A stretch of 64,000 bases of DNA. Origin: an uncultured Cellulomonadaceae bacterium. Its GTDB lineage: Bacteria; Actinomycetota; Actinomycetes; Actinomycetales; Cellulomonadaceae. The position numbers and the translations under genes were made by a program. Where the stretch lies: assembly GCA_947495165.1 (NCBI GenBank), contig CANLXM010000001.1, positions 682,001 to 746,000 on the forward strand. Direction: 5' to 3'. Of this stretch, positions 25,241 through 34,260 are shown piece after piece (positions within the stretch are counted from its first letter, which is position 1; each line of letters starts with the position of its first letter). Below the pieces are notes generated by a model. That model did not search any database and had not been told where the DNA came from. It saw nothing but the letters and a program-made list of their open reading frames with translations.

Positions 25241-25674
25241 GCCGCCCCGAGCTCGCCGACCTCGTCGTCGGCCAGCAGATCGCTGCGCACGAGGTCCGTC
25301 TCGACCGCGCGCGCCTGGTCCGGTACGCCGGGGCGAGCGGCGATCTCAACCCCATCCACTGGGACGAGGCCTTCGCCACCCGCGTCGGGCTGCCGGGCGT
25401 CATCGCGCACGGGATGCTCACGATGGGCGCCGTCGTCACGAGCGTCGTCGACTGGGCGGGGGACCCGGGTGCTGTGCTGGACTACCAGACCCGCTTCTCC
25501 GCGCCGGTGCCCGTTCCCGCTGCCGGGGACGTCACGGTCGCCGTGACGGCGACGGTCGGCGCGCTCGAGCCCGCGGACGACGACGCCGCGCACGGCGTCG
25601 CCCGCATCGACCTGCTCGCGACGTGCGACGGACAGCGCGTGCTGACCAAGGCGCAGGTGCGCGTCCGCCTCTAG
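25237..25674 (+). CDS. MaoC-like hot-dog dehydratase, HadB type (catalytic subunit)
   Basis: 145 residues from ATG 25237, overlapping the previous stop by 4 bases. The hydratase-2 motif YAGASGDLNPIHWDEAFA near residue 30 holds the catalytic Asp and His. GVIAHGMLTMG follows, as in HadB. The pair should act as a heterodimer on 3-hydroxyacyl thioesters. This lineage is not expected to make mycolic acids, so the substrate may be ordinary fatty-acid intermediates (inference). Confidence 0.9.
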   Translation: MSRPELADLVVGQQIAAHEVRLDRARLVRYAGASGDLNPIHWDEAFATRVGLPGVIAHGMLTMGAVVTSVVDWAGDPGAVLDYQTRFSAPVPVPAAGDVTVAVTATVGALEPADDDAAHGVARIDLLATCDGQRVLTKAQVRVRL

Positions 25675-25695
25675 GCCCCTCGGGGCCGGGTGCGA

Positions 25696-26754
25696 TCAGG
25701 GTGCCGGTGGCGCCGTGGTGGTCCCGAGCACGAGCTCCACCGGCAGCACGACGCTCTCGGGGGTCTCCCCGGCGAGCAGCGCCTGCACGGCGCGCGCGAT
25801 GGCCGCGCCCTTCTCGGCGAGCGGCTGGCGGACCGTGGTGAGCCGGTCGCTGCCCAGCCAGGGCAGGTCGAGCCCGTCGAAGCCGGCGACGGAGAGGTCC
25901 TCGGGCACGCGCACGCCGCGTTCCCGCGCGGCGAGGATCGCGCCCGCGGCCAGGAGGTCGGACTGGGCGACGATGGCGGTGGGGCGGGTCGCGGGGTCCG
26001 GAAACCGCTCGAGGAGCGCGAGCATCGCGGCGTGGCCGTTCTCGACGAGCGACGCCTCTGTCTCGTAGGTCGCGACGACGTCGACGCCCGCGTCCTCGAG
26101 CCCCTCGAGGCGATGCTTGGTCGGTGTCCAGTCCGCCATCGCGCGGCGCTCGGTGTCGACCCAGCCGGAGCACCGGTGCGAGCTCAGCGGCAGCGTGATG
26201 GTGGCGAAACGTCGGTGCCCGAGGTTCGCGAGGTGCCGGGCGAGCTCGGCGACGCCGGCACGGTCGTCGATGCCGACCACGGGAGCGTCGTCGAGCTGGA
26301 TCCCCTCGCCGACGACGAACGGCGTGCCGCGCCGGCGCAGGGTGGCCACGCGGGGGTCGTCGCGGTGCGTGCCCCAGATGAGCACCGCGACGTCCATGAC
26401 GGCGGTCTCGAGCAGCGGGTCGACGGTCTCGGAGCCGGCGCTCGGCACGAGCAGGACGCCGAGCGAGGCGGCGCCGAGCGTCGACACCAGCCCGTCGAGC
26501 ACCTGCACGGAGACGGGATCACGGAAGCTGCGCTTGAGATGGTCGCCCACGACGACGCCGATGATGCCGGAGCGTCCGGACCTCAGCTGCCGGCCGAGCG
26601 GGTTGGGCCCGGCGTAGCCGAGCTCGGTGGCGGCGGTGCGGACGCGCGCGCGGGTGGCCTCGGCGATCGGCCCGGCGCCCGAGAAGGCGAGGGACGCCGT
26701 CGACACCGACACGCCCGCCTGGCGTGCGACGTCGGACAACGTGGGCCGGGTCAT
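25696..26754 (-). CDS. LacI family transcriptional regulator
   Basis: 352 residues from ATG 26754. The N-terminal helix-turn-helix TLSDVARQAGVSVSTASLAF and hinge helix (NPLGRQLRSGRSG) are typical. A periplasmic-binding-protein-like sensor domain follows (IIGVVVGDH to the C-terminus). It is divergent from two MFS genes and is probably their regulator. The ligand is likely a sugar, as for most LacI members. It breaks the MaoC-murB neighbourhood and may be an insertion. Confidence 0.92.
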   Translation of the reverse strand: MTRPTLSDVARQAGVSVSTASLAFSGAGPIAEATRARVRTAATELGYAGPNPLGRQLRSGRSGIIGVVVGDHLKRSFRDPVSVQVLDGLVSTLGAASLGVLLVPSAGSETVDPLLETAVMDVAVLIWGTHRDDPRVATLRRRGTPFVVGEGIQLDDAPVVGIDDRAGVAELARHLANLGHRRFATITLPLSSHRCSGWVDTERRAMADWTPTKHRLEGLEDAGVDVVATYETEASLVENGHAAMLALLERFPDPATRPTAIVAQSDLLAAGAILAARERGVRVPEDLSVAGFDGLDLPWLGSDRLTTVRQPLAEKGAAIARAVQALLAGETPESVVLPVELVLGTTTAPPAP

Positions 26755-26812
26755 ATTCGCCTCCCTGGGATTGACTGCCGAGCCAGCCTACCGGCAGACT
26801 TGTGCTGCTCGA

Positions 26813-26826
26813 TCGAATCGATTCGA
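26813..26826. promoter_or_regulatory. Candidate LacI operator TCGAATCGATTCGA
   Basis: A perfect 14-base palindrome with a central CG, typical of LacI operators. It lies 31 bases before the first MFS start and 58 bases from the LacI start. A second inverted repeat, CTGCCG (26775-26780) and CGGCAG (26792-26797), is in the same gap and may be an auxiliary site. Binding is inferred from position and symmetry. Confidence 0.6.
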
Positions 26827-26857
26827 GAACCCGCCTGCACCGCCTCCTGGAGCCCCC

Positions 26858-28180
26858 ATGTCCCACGACCTGCAGCGCCGGTCGCCCGACCCGCACGGCG
26901 CCGTCGACGCCGCGACCCTCGCCCGCGCGCGCTGGACGCTCATGGGCCTGTTCGGGCTGCTGGGGATCGTCGTGTCGAGCTGGCTGTCCCGGCTGCCGTC
27001 CGTGCGCGAGCAGCTGGGTCTCGACACGGGTGAGCTCGGCGTGGTCCTCCTCGTCGGCGCGTGCGGGTCGCTCGTGACCGTCACGCTCGCCGGGCCCGCT
27101 CTCGCGCGGTTCGGCGGGCTGCGCACGCTGCACGCTGCGACCGTCGGCTTCGTCGCCTCGTTCGCGCTGCTGAGCGCGGGCGTGGCCCTGGGGTCGCTCC
27201 CGCTGCTGGCCACGGGGATCTTCCTCAACGGCGCGTCCTTCGCGCTGAACAACGTCCCCCTCAACGTCGAGTCCGCGGGCATCGAGCGCCGCATGGGTCG
27301 GACCGTCATCCCGCAGTTTCACGCGTGCTTCAGCATCGGTGCACTCGCGGGCACGCTCGTGGGAGCGGCGTGCTCCTGGGGCGGTGTCTCGGCGGCCGCG
27401 CAGTATGCGGGGAGCCTCGTCGTCATCCTCGTGTGGCGGCTCGTCGCGGTGCCCCACGTCGTGCTCGACACGCGCCTGACCCCTTCGGGCCCCACCGATG
27501 CCGTCGAGCGCGTGGGCGCGCGCCTGCGGCTGCGCTCGGCCCTGAGCGCGTGGCGCGAGCGCAGGACGCTCATGCTCGGGCTCGTCGTCATGTCCGCCGC
27601 CCTGTCCGAGGGCGCGGCGAACGACTGGCTCGCGATCGCCGTCGTCGACGGGTTCGGCCGCACGGAGGCCGTCGGCGCCCTCGTCTTCGGGGTCTTCGTC
27701 GGCTCGATGACCGTCTTCCGGATCGCCGGCACGGGCCTCATAGACAAGCACGGGCGCGTGCGCGTGCTGCGCTGGTCCGGCCTCGTCTCGATCGTCGGCC
27801 TGGCGCTGTTCGGCCTCGCGCCGGGCCTGGAGATCGCCGCGGTCGGCGTCGCCATGTGGGGCTTCGGCGCCGCCCTCGCGATCCCGATCGGCATCGCCGC
27901 GGCCTCGGACGACCCGCTGCGCGCCGCCGGGCGGGTCTCGGTCGTCTCGGCGTTCTCGTCGATGGCGTCCCTCGCGGCCCCGCCCCTGCTCGGTCTCGTC
28001 GCCGAGGTCGTCGGCGCACGCAGCGCCCTGACCCTGATCATCGTCGGGCTGGTCGTGAGCGTCGCGGTCGCCGGGCAGGCCGAGCGGGAGCCCGTGGCGC
28101 ACCCGGACCGGACCGCGGCCGACGACGACGGCGCCGCCGCCGCACCCACGCAGCACCACCTCGAAGGAGTCCCCGCATGA
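26858..28180 (+). CDS. MFS transporter, first of a tandem pair
   Basis: 440 residues from ATG 26858 after CTGGAG. About 12 membrane helices are visible, starting LMGLFGLLGIVVSSWLSRLPSVR. Characteristic segments are EGAANDWLAIAVVDG near residue 250 and AASDDPLRAAGRVSVVS near residue 350. Both recur in the next gene, so the two are paralogs. The set resembles the FucP/YbjJ-like branch of sugar or inner-membrane MFS proteins. The gene overlaps the next as ATGA. The C-terminal tail is long and polar. Confidence 0.88.
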   Translation: MSHDLQRRSPDPHGAVDAATLARARWTLMGLFGLLGIVVSSWLSRLPSVREQLGLDTGELGVVLLVGACGSLVTVTLAGPALARFGGLRTLHAATVGFVASFALLSAGVALGSLPLLATGIFLNGASFALNNVPLNVESAGIERRMGRTVIPQFHACFSIGALAGTLVGAACSWGGVSAAAQYAGSLVVILVWRLVAVPHVVLDTRLTPSGPTDAVERVGARLRLRSALSAWRERRTLMLGLVVMSAALSEGAANDWLAIAVVDGFGRTEAVGALVFGVFVGSMTVFRIAGTGLIDKHGRVRVLRWSGLVSIVGLALFGLAPGLEIAAVGVAMWGFGAALAIPIGIAAASDDPLRAAGRVSVVSAFSSMASLAAPPLLGLVAEVVGARSALTLIIVGLVVSVAVAGQAEREPVAHPDRTAADDDGAAAAPTQHHLEGVPA

Positions 28181-29388
28181 GCTCGCCCACCCTGTCGCAC
28201 GCCCGCATACAGACGGCGGCCTGGGCCGTGTTCGCGATCTTCGTCCTCAACGGGTTCAACTTCGCGACGTGGGCCTCGCGGTTGCCTGCGCTGCGCGACG
28301 CCCTGAAGTTCTCGGAGTCGGCGATGGGCGTGCTGCTGCTCTCCCTCGCCGTCGGGTCCATGGTCGCGCTGCCGATGTCGGGCTGGATCATGCAGCGGCT
28401 CGGGGCGCGGCGCACCGTGCTCGTGTTCGCGGCGGTGAACGTGGCCGGCTACCTCGCTGCCGCGACGGCGATCGAGCAGGACTCGGTGCTCGCGCTGCGG
28501 ATCGCGCTGTTCCTCGCGGGCGCAGGGACCGGCGTGTGGGACGCCGCGATGAACCTCGAGGGCGCGGTCGTCGAGCAGCGGCTCGGGCGCTCGATCATGC
28601 CGCGCCTGCACGCGGGGTTCTCGTTCGGCACGATCATCGGCGCTGGGGTGGGCGCGGCGATGGCCTGGCTCGAGGTGCCGCTGACCTGGCACCTCGCGGT
28701 CGCCGTCGTGCTGAGCCTCGTCGGCGTCGCCCTCGCCGTCCGGCGCTTCCTCCCGGAGGAGGTCGTGCTCCCCGCGACGGACACCGGCGAGGTCCGCGAG
28801 CGCACGAGCGTCTTCAGCGCCTGGCTCGAGCCCCGGACGCTGCTGATCGGCCTCGTCGTGCTCGCCGCCGCGCTCACCGAGGGCGCCGCGAACGACTGGA
28901 TCTCCCTCGCTGTCGTCGACGGGCTCGACCAGGACAACGCCGTGGGAGCGGTCGGGCTGACCGTGTTCCTCGTCGCCATGACCGCTACCCGCCTCGTCGG
29001 CACGTCGCTCCTCGACCGCCTCGGCCGCGTCGCCGTGCTGCGGCTCGCCGGCGGGCTCGCGTTCGTCGGGCTCGCCGTGTTCGCGCTCGTGCCGAACCTG
29101 CCGCTCGCGCTCGTCGGCGTCGTGCTGTGGGGCATGGGCGCTGCGCTCGGCTTCCCCGTCGGGATGTCCGCCGCGTCCGACGACCCCCTGCGCGCGGCCG
29201 GTCGTGTGAGCGTCGTCTCGACGGTCGGGTACACCGCGTTCTTCGTCGGTCCGCCGCTGATCGGCCTGCTCGCCGAGCAGGTGGGCTACCGCAACGCCCT
29301 CCTCGTGATCCTGGTGCCGATCGCGCTCGGGCTGCTCGTCGCGGGCGCCGCCCGCGAGCAGGCGAGCCCGGCTACGGTGGACCGGTGA
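28177..29388 (+). CDS. MFS transporter, second of a tandem pair
   Basis: 403 residues from ATG 28177, with GAAGGAG upstream. About 12 membrane helices are present. It shares EGAANDWISLAVVDG and AASDDPLRAAGRVSVVS with the preceding gene, at matching positions. This points to a tandem duplication or a heteromeric pair. Its stop overlaps the murB start as GTGA, so the peptidoglycan gene is translationally coupled to a LacI-controlled unit. Confidence 0.88.
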   Translation: MSSPTLSHARIQTAAWAVFAIFVLNGFNFATWASRLPALRDALKFSESAMGVLLLSLAVGSMVALPMSGWIMQRLGARRTVLVFAAVNVAGYLAAATAIEQDSVLALRIALFLAGAGTGVWDAAMNLEGAVVEQRLGRSIMPRLHAGFSFGTIIGAGVGAAMAWLEVPLTWHLAVAVVLSLVGVALAVRRFLPEEVVLPATDTGEVRERTSVFSAWLEPRTLLIGLVVLAAALTEGAANDWISLAVVDGLDQDNAVGAVGLTVFLVAMTATRLVGTSLLDRLGRVAVLRLAGGLAFVGLAVFALVPNLPLALVGVVLWGMGAALGFPVGMSAASDDPLRAAGRVSVVSTVGYTAFFVGPPLIGLLAEQVGYRNALLVILVPIALGLLVAGAAREQASPATVDR

Positions 29389-30527
29389 CCGAGACCCCCG
29401 TGCCGCACGACCCGCACACCTTCGCCGACCTCACGACCCTGCGTGTCGGTGGGCCCGTCCGCCAGCTGGTCCGCGCCACGACGGAGGCAGAGCTCGTGGA
29501 CGCCGTCCGCACGGCGGACGCCGCCGGAGACCCGGTCCTGGTCCTGGGGGGCGGTTCCAACCTGCTGGTCGCGGACGAGGGCTTCGACGGCGTCGTCGTC
29601 CAGGACGCCCGCACCGGTGTCCGCGTCGACGCGCAGGACGCGTGCGGCGGGGCAAGCATCTCCGTGGTCGCCGGGCACTCGTGGGACGACCTCGTGGCCG
29701 AGGCCGTCACGAACGGGTGGGTCGGCCTCGAGGCACTCTCCGGCATCCCCGGCACGGTGGGGGCGTCGCCGGTGCAGAACGTCGGCGCGTACGGCCAAGA
29801 GGTCGCGGGCGTGATCTCGTCGGTGCGGGTCTACGACCGCGCGGAGGCGCGCACCCGCCTCCTCGCGCTCACCGAGCTCGGCTTCGGGTACCGCACCTCG
29901 GTCCTCAAGCGCAGCACGCACGTCGCCGACGACGAGGGCCGCACGTGGCGCCCGACGCCCCGCTACGTGGTGCTCGAGGTCGCGTTCCAGCCGCGCCTCG
30001 GGTCGCTGTCCGCGCCGGTCGGCTATGCGGAGCTCGCCCGGACCCTCGGCGTCGACCTGGGCGCGCGCGCCCCCATGACCGAGGTGCGCGCGGCCGTCCT
30101 GGCGCTGCGGGCCGGCAAGGGCATGGTGCTCGACGCGAGCGACCCCGACACCTGGAGCGCCGGCTCGTTCTTCACGAACCCCGTGGTCCCGGCGGGCACG
30201 GCACTGCCCGACGGCGCCCCTCGGTACCCCGTGCGCGGAGTCGTCCCCGAGACGACGACGGGTCCGAGCCTGGGCGCGGTCGACGCGTCGGTCGTGAAGA
30301 CCAGCGCGGCCTGGCTGATCGAGCAGGCAGGCTTCGGCCGTGGGTACGCCATCGATCCGGCGGCCCGGGCAGCGCTCTCGTCCAAGCACACCCTCGCCCT
30401 GACGAACCGCGGGGGTGCGCGGGCCTCCGACGTCGTCGCGCTGGCCCGGGCGGTGCGCGACGGGGTCCGCGAGCGGTTCGGTCTGACCCTCGTGCCCGAG
30501 CCCGTGCTCGTGGGCGTCGAGCTCTAG
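29385..30527 (+). CDS. murB: UDP-N-acetylenolpyruvoylglucosamine reductase
   Basis: 380 residues from GTG 29385, overlapping the MFS stop. The FAD-binding part has LVLGGGSNLLVADEGFDG and SGIPGTVGASPVQNVGAYG. The catalytic Ser is in SAGSFFTNP and the Glu in PEPVLVG near the C-terminus; the layout is the type I enzyme. It reduces enolpyruvyl-UDP-GlcNAc to UDP-MurNAc in peptidoglycan synthesis. Actinobacterial murB often lies near this ribosomal cluster. Confidence 0.95.
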   Translation: MTETPVPHDPHTFADLTTLRVGGPVRQLVRATTEAELVDAVRTADAAGDPVLVLGGGSNLLVADEGFDGVVVQDARTGVRVDAQDACGGASISVVAGHSWDDLVAEAVTNGWVGLEALSGIPGTVGASPVQNVGAYGQEVAGVISSVRVYDRAEARTRLLALTELGFGYRTSVLKRSTHVADDEGRTWRPTPRYVVLEVAFQPRLGSLSAPVGYAELARTLGVDLGARAPMTEVRAAVLALRAGKGMVLDASDPDTWSAGSFFTNPVVPAGTALPDGAPRYPVRGVVPETTTGPSLGAVDASVVKTSAAWLIEQAGFGRGYAIDPAARAALSSKHTLALTNRGGARASDVVALARAVRDGVRERFGLTLVPEPVLVGVEL

Positions 30528-30574
30528 CCGGCGAAGATCGCCCGTGCCGATGCTGGTGAGAACGGGCGCGCCCG

Positions 30575-31837
30575 GTGTCTACTGAGCGGGTGGAGATCAC
30601 CGGGGAGCGGCAGCGGGACCGGCGGGAGGTCGCGCGCGCCGAGCAGGAGAGCGCGGACATCGCGTGGCTGTCGGGCCCCGAGGCCAACGACGCGCTCGAT
30701 GCCGCCCTGAGCACGAGTCGCGCACGGCTCGCCGCCGCCCAGGTGCACGAGGTGCACCACCGGCCCGGAGCAGGCGTGACCATCGGCTACGACGCCCGCG
30801 TCGTGGGACCCTCCGGCGAGGAGCTGACGGAGTACCTCCTGGCGACGACGGCGCACGTCGCCCCGGAGCTTCTCCGCGAAGGAGTCGTGCGCCTCGAGCG
30901 CGGCGACCGGGTGCTGCACGTCTGGCGCCATCCCGAGGACCCGGTGCTCCCGGGCCTCGCGGTCGCCTCCGACGTCGACCTGGCGACGGCGCGGACCGGC
31001 CTCGACGCCGATCCCGGCGACGTGGTGCTCGAGCTGATCGGCTACCGACCGATGCGCCGCGCCGTGCTGTCGGTCTCCAGCGGGCAGCGGCGCCTCTACC
31101 TCAAGGTGGTGCGTCCCGACCAGCTCGAGGGGTTGCGCTCGCGCAACCGCTTCGCCGAGCCCGCCGGCGCGCCGCCCGTGCTCGACGTGTGGCCCGAGTC
31201 GGTGCTCGTCTTCCCGCAGGCCGAGGGGGAGCCGCTGCCGGAGCTGCTGGCGCGCGACGGCGCGGCGGAGATCGACCCGCGCGACCTGCTGCGCACGCTC
31301 GATGCGATCGATCCCGGTGCGCTCGAGCTGCCGCTGCGGCGGCCCTGGGCGGAGCGGTCGCGCCACTATGCCGACGCGGCGTGCAACGTCCTGCCGGCCG
31401 AGGTGTCACGGATCCGCGCGCTGCAGCGCGCCGTCGAGCACGCGGTCAACGGGCTCGCGGCGGGCCCGATGGTGCCGACCCACGGAGACTTCCACGCCGC
31501 GAACGTCCTGACGGCGGGCGGCACGGTCTCGGCTCTCCTGGACGTGGACACGATCGGCCCCGGGCGGCGCGTCGACGACCTCGCGTGCCTGGTCGGCCAC
31601 CTCACCGTCCTGCCGTGCCTCGCGCCCGAGATCTATCCCCGCGTGCCCGCGACGATCACCGCCTGGCTCGAGGTGTTCGACGAGGTCGTCCCCCCGCGTG
31701 CGCTGCGCGCGCGGGCGGCCGGCGTGGTCCTGTCGCTGCTCGCGAGCATGCCGATCCCCGACTCCGAGCGCGGCTCGAAGGACGCCCTGGGGCGGCTGGC
31801 GGTGGCCGAGGCGCTCATGGCGGACGCCACCCGGTGA
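30575..31837 (+). CDS. Aminoglycoside phosphotransferase-like (APH-fold) kinase
   Basis: 420 residues from GTG 30575; a GTG at 30590 is a possible alternative. The C-terminal half has the kinase-like catalytic loop THGDFHAANVL near residue 310 and metal-binding LLDVDTIGPGRRVDDLA about 20 residues later. The N-terminal ~190 residues are less conserved. APH-fold kinases phosphorylate sugars, amino alcohols or antibiotics; the substrate is not evident. Maltokinase-like or choline-kinase-like functions are possible. No glycogen genes are nearby to support maltokinase. Confidence 0.8.
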   Translation: MSTERVEITGERQRDRREVARAEQESADIAWLSGPEANDALDAALSTSRARLAAAQVHEVHHRPGAGVTIGYDARVVGPSGEELTEYLLATTAHVAPELLREGVVRLERGDRVLHVWRHPEDPVLPGLAVASDVDLATARTGLDADPGDVVLELIGYRPMRRAVLSVSSGQRRLYLKVVRPDQLEGLRSRNRFAEPAGAPPVLDVWPESVLVFPQAEGEPLPELLARDGAAEIDPRDLLRTLDAIDPGALELPLRRPWAERSRHYADAACNVLPAEVSRIRALQRAVEHAVNGLAAGPMVPTHGDFHAANVLTAGGTVSALLDVDTIGPGRRVDDLACLVGHLTVLPCLAPEIYPRVPATITAWLEVFDEVVPPRALRARAAGVVLSLLASMPIPDSERGSKDALGRLAVAEALMADATR

Positions 31838-31919
31838 CGAGGATCACCGCCGTCCTGGGTCACGTGAGAGGACTCTCATCCCGGTTGGCTCGCACACGAC
31901 CGGAGAGCCGATAACAATA

Positions 31920-32025
31920 GAGTCAGTCGCCGACCACGGTCGGCTCACAGACTGCCCCCGGTTCCCCTGGCCGTGCGGGCATCAAGGGCCCGCAGCTTCC
32001 CCCGAGCAGCGGGCCCTTGGACTGT
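31920..32025 (+). ncRNA. Candidate small RNA resembling actinobacterial 6C RNA
   Basis: Three elements line up in the 213-base gap between convergent genes. Stem 1 is CAGTC-GCCGACC (31924-31935) pairing with GGTCGGC-TCACA-GACTG (31938-31954). A C-rich single strand with CCCCC and CCCC follows (31955-31968). Stem 2 is an 11-bp hairpin (31983-32019) with CCCCC in its loop. Two hairpins with C-rich loops are what I recall of the 6C RNA. No good promoter was found, and identity rests on pattern memory. Confidence 0.45.
31983..32019. terminator. Bidirectional hairpin terminator between convergent genes
   Basis: CAAGGGCCCGC (31983-31993) and GCGGGCCCTTG (32009-32019) pair perfectly over 11 bases with a 15-base loop. 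It serves the phosphotransferase (plus) and response regulator (minus), and would be the 3' hairpin of the candidate small RNA. There is no T-run. Confidence 0.7.
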
Positions 32026-32050
32026 CCCGGCCCGTGCAGCGCCCGGCCGG

Positions 32051-32722
32051 TCACACCTCGTCGGGGGCCGCCAGCCGGTAGCCCATGCCGCGCACCGTCA
32101 CGAAGTGCTCCGCGCCGAGCTTCTGGCGCAGGTAGCGCACGTACACGTCGACGACGTTAGAGCCGGGGTCGAAGTCGTAGCCCCACACCCGTGACAACAG
32201 CTGCTCGCGGCTCAGCACCTGGGCGGGGTTGCGCAGGAAGGCCTCGGCGAGCGCGAACTCGCGAGCGGAGAGGTCGACCTCCTTGATGCCGTTCCCGGCA
32301 CGACGGGTGCGCAGGTCGAGCGTGAGCCGCCCGTGGGTGAGGACGGTCGACGGGCCTGTCGGCTCGGCCCGCAGCCGCAGGCGGATCCGGGCCAGGAGCT
32401 CGTCGAAGCCGAAGGGCTTGGCCATGTAGTCGTCCGCGCCGCCCTCGAGCCCGGCGACCGTGTCCTGGGCTGAGCTGCGAGCGGTCAGGATGATCACGGG
32501 CATCGTCGAGCCGGTCGCGCGCAGGTCGGTCAGGACGGTGAAACCGTCGGCGTCCGGCAGGCCCAGGTCGAGCACCATGAGGTCGAACTCGCCGCTCGTC
32601 GCGTGCTCGAGGCCCTCGCGTGCGGTACCGACCGCGTGGCTCGCGAACCCCGCTGCTGCGAGGCCCTTGGTGATGAACGACGCGATCCGTGCCTCGTCCT
32701 CCACGATCAGGATCTGGGCCAC
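32051..32722 (-). CDS. OmpR-family response regulator
   Basis: 223 residues from GTG 32722 with AGGAGAGGAACG upstream. The receiver has acidic pair EDE, phospho-acceptor Asp in LMVLDLGLPDADG (about residue 51), Thr in IILTARS and Lys in MAKPFGFDE. The winged-helix effector domain follows (VDLSAREFALAEAFLRN, DPGSNVVDVYVRYLRQKL). It pairs with the upstream kinase, whose 3' end overlaps this gene by 16 bases. Target genes are unknown. Confidence 0.95.
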   Translation of the reverse strand: MAQILIVEDEARIASFITKGLAAAGFASHAVGTAREGLEHATSGEFDLMVLDLGLPDADGFTVLTDLRATGSTMPVIILTARSSAQDTVAGLEGGADDYMAKPFGFDELLARIRLRLRAEPTGPSTVLTHGRLTLDLRTRRAGNGIKEVDLSAREFALAEAFLRNPAQVLSREQLLSRVWGYDFDPGSNVVDVYVRYLRQKLGAEHFVTVRGMGYRLAAPDEV

Positions 32723-34260
32723 TGCTCGTTCCTCTCCTCGTCGGCGTCGTGCTGGGCTCCACTATCCTCGCCGTCCGTGCGTCCTGCCTGGTGGGGGAGG
32801 GGGACCGGACCGGGCGTCGCGGGCAGGTCGATCGTGAACGTCGAGCCGACCCCCGGCGCCGACTCGACCCGGGCCCGCCCACCGTGGGCCTGCGCGATCG
32901 CCGACACGATCGCGAGACCGAGGCCGGCGCCGTCGTGCGCGCTGCGGCCGCGGTCCCCGCGCACGAACCGCTCGAACACGCGGGACGCGTCCTCGGGGGC
33001 GATCCCGACGCCCTCGTCGCGCACCCAGAAGCGCAGCCGACCGTCCGCGACCGCGCTCCCGACCGCGATCGTCGAGCCGTCCGCCGAGTACCGGACGGCG
33101 TTCGCGGCGAGCTGCACGATCGCCTGCGTGATGCGCTGCGGGTCGACGAGCAGGGTGCTCGTGGCGCGTGCGTCCACGATCCAGCGGCGCGACGCGAGCG
33201 GGCGCAGCACGTCGAGCATGTCGTCCGTGAGCCGCCCGACGTCCGTCGGGGTGCGCCGCACGAAGTCGGGATGGGCGACCGTCGCGAGAGTCATGAGGTC
33301 GTCGACCAGGCGCTGCATCCGGAGCAGCTCGCCCATCGCGATGTCGCGCGTAGCCCGTGCGTCCGCGGGGTCGTCCGGGTCCATCAGCTCCAGGTGGCCC
33401 CGGACGATGGTGACCGGTGTGCGGAGCTCGTGTCCGACGTCGTCGAGCAGCCGTCGTTGAGAGACGAACGCGTCCTCGAGGCGGTCGAGCATGGCGTTGA
33501 CGGTGCGGGCGAGCTCGGAGAGGTCGTCGTTGCCCGTCACGGCGATGCGCCGGGTGAGGTCGCTCTCGGTGATGACCTGGGCGGTCTCGCGCAGGGCGGT
33601 GATGGGGCGCAGGGCGCGGCTCGAGATCCACGCGCCGGCGAGCGCGACGACGGCGATCGCGCCGAGCGCGACGTACGCGTACACGCGGAAGACCCGGTTG
33701 AAGCGGGCGTGCTCCGCGTCCTGGTCGAAGCCGGTGACGAGCGCGCCGTCGGCCCCGCCGCCGTCCACGTGCACGGGGATCACCGCGAAGCGGTACGTCC
33801 GCTGGGACGTCGTGAGGGTGCGCAGCACGATGCGCTCGCCCTGGCTGGCGTCGGCCAGCGCGGCGACCAGCTCGGGGTCGTCCTCGAGGCGCAGCGAGAC
33901 GGCCGGCGGCGCCGTGAGGGCGATGCGGTCGCCGATGATCCCGATCATGCCCTCGTTCGTGGTCGGGATCGAGAGCTGCATCGTGGCGTAGATGAGCGCG
34001 CGCGCATCGGTGAAGCTGGTCCCGGTCTCGGGGTCCGTACCCTCGACCGCGAGCTGCTGGAACTCGCTGACCGTCTGGTTCAGCGCCTGGTCGATCTGGG
34101 CGTCCACCGCACGGCTCTGCGCGACGAACGCGAGCAGCCCGGCCAGCAGCAAGCCGAGCGCGGACAACGAGACGACGACGAGGAGCACGCGCGCGCGCAC
34201 CCCCAGCCGGCTGCCCGAGCCGACGGGTCGGTCGCGGTCCCTGGAGGGCGGAGCGGTCAC
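32707..34260 (-). CDS. Sensor histidine kinase
   Basis: 517 residues from GTG 34260, overlapping the add stop as GTGA. Two membrane segments (about residues 24-48 and 190-215) enclose an extracellular sensor. HAMP follows at about 216-270, then the phospho-acceptor His in DDVGHELRTPVTI and an ATPase domain with NAVRYSADGS (N box) and DGAGLGLAIVSAI. The kinase comes before the regulator, the reverse of the usual order. The signal is unknown; the unit also contains adenosine deaminase. Confidence 0.94.
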   Translation of the reverse strand: MTAPPSRDRDRPVGSGSRLGVRARVLLVVVSLSALGLLLAGLLAFVAQSRAVDAQIDQALNQTVSEFQQLAVEGTDPETGTSFTDARALIYATMQLSIPTTNEGMIGIIGDRIALTAPPAVSLRLEDDPELVAALADASQGERIVLRTLTTSQRTYRFAVIPVHVDGGGADGALVTGFDQDAEHARFNRVFRVYAYVALGAIAVVALAGAWISSRALRPITALRETAQVITESDLTRRIAVTGNDDLSELARTVNAMLDRLEDAFVSQRRLLDDVGHELRTPVTIVRGHLELMDPDDPADARATRDIAMGELLRMQRLVDDLMTLATVAHPDFVRRTPTDVGRLTDDMLDVLRPLASRRWIVDARATSTLLVDPQRITQAIVQLAANAVRYSADGSTIAVGSAVADGRLRFWVRDEGVGIAPEDASRVFERFVRGDRGRSAHDGAGLGLAIVSAIAQAHGGRARVESAPGVGSTFTIDLPATPGPVPLPHQAGRTDGEDSGAQHDADEERNEQWPRS

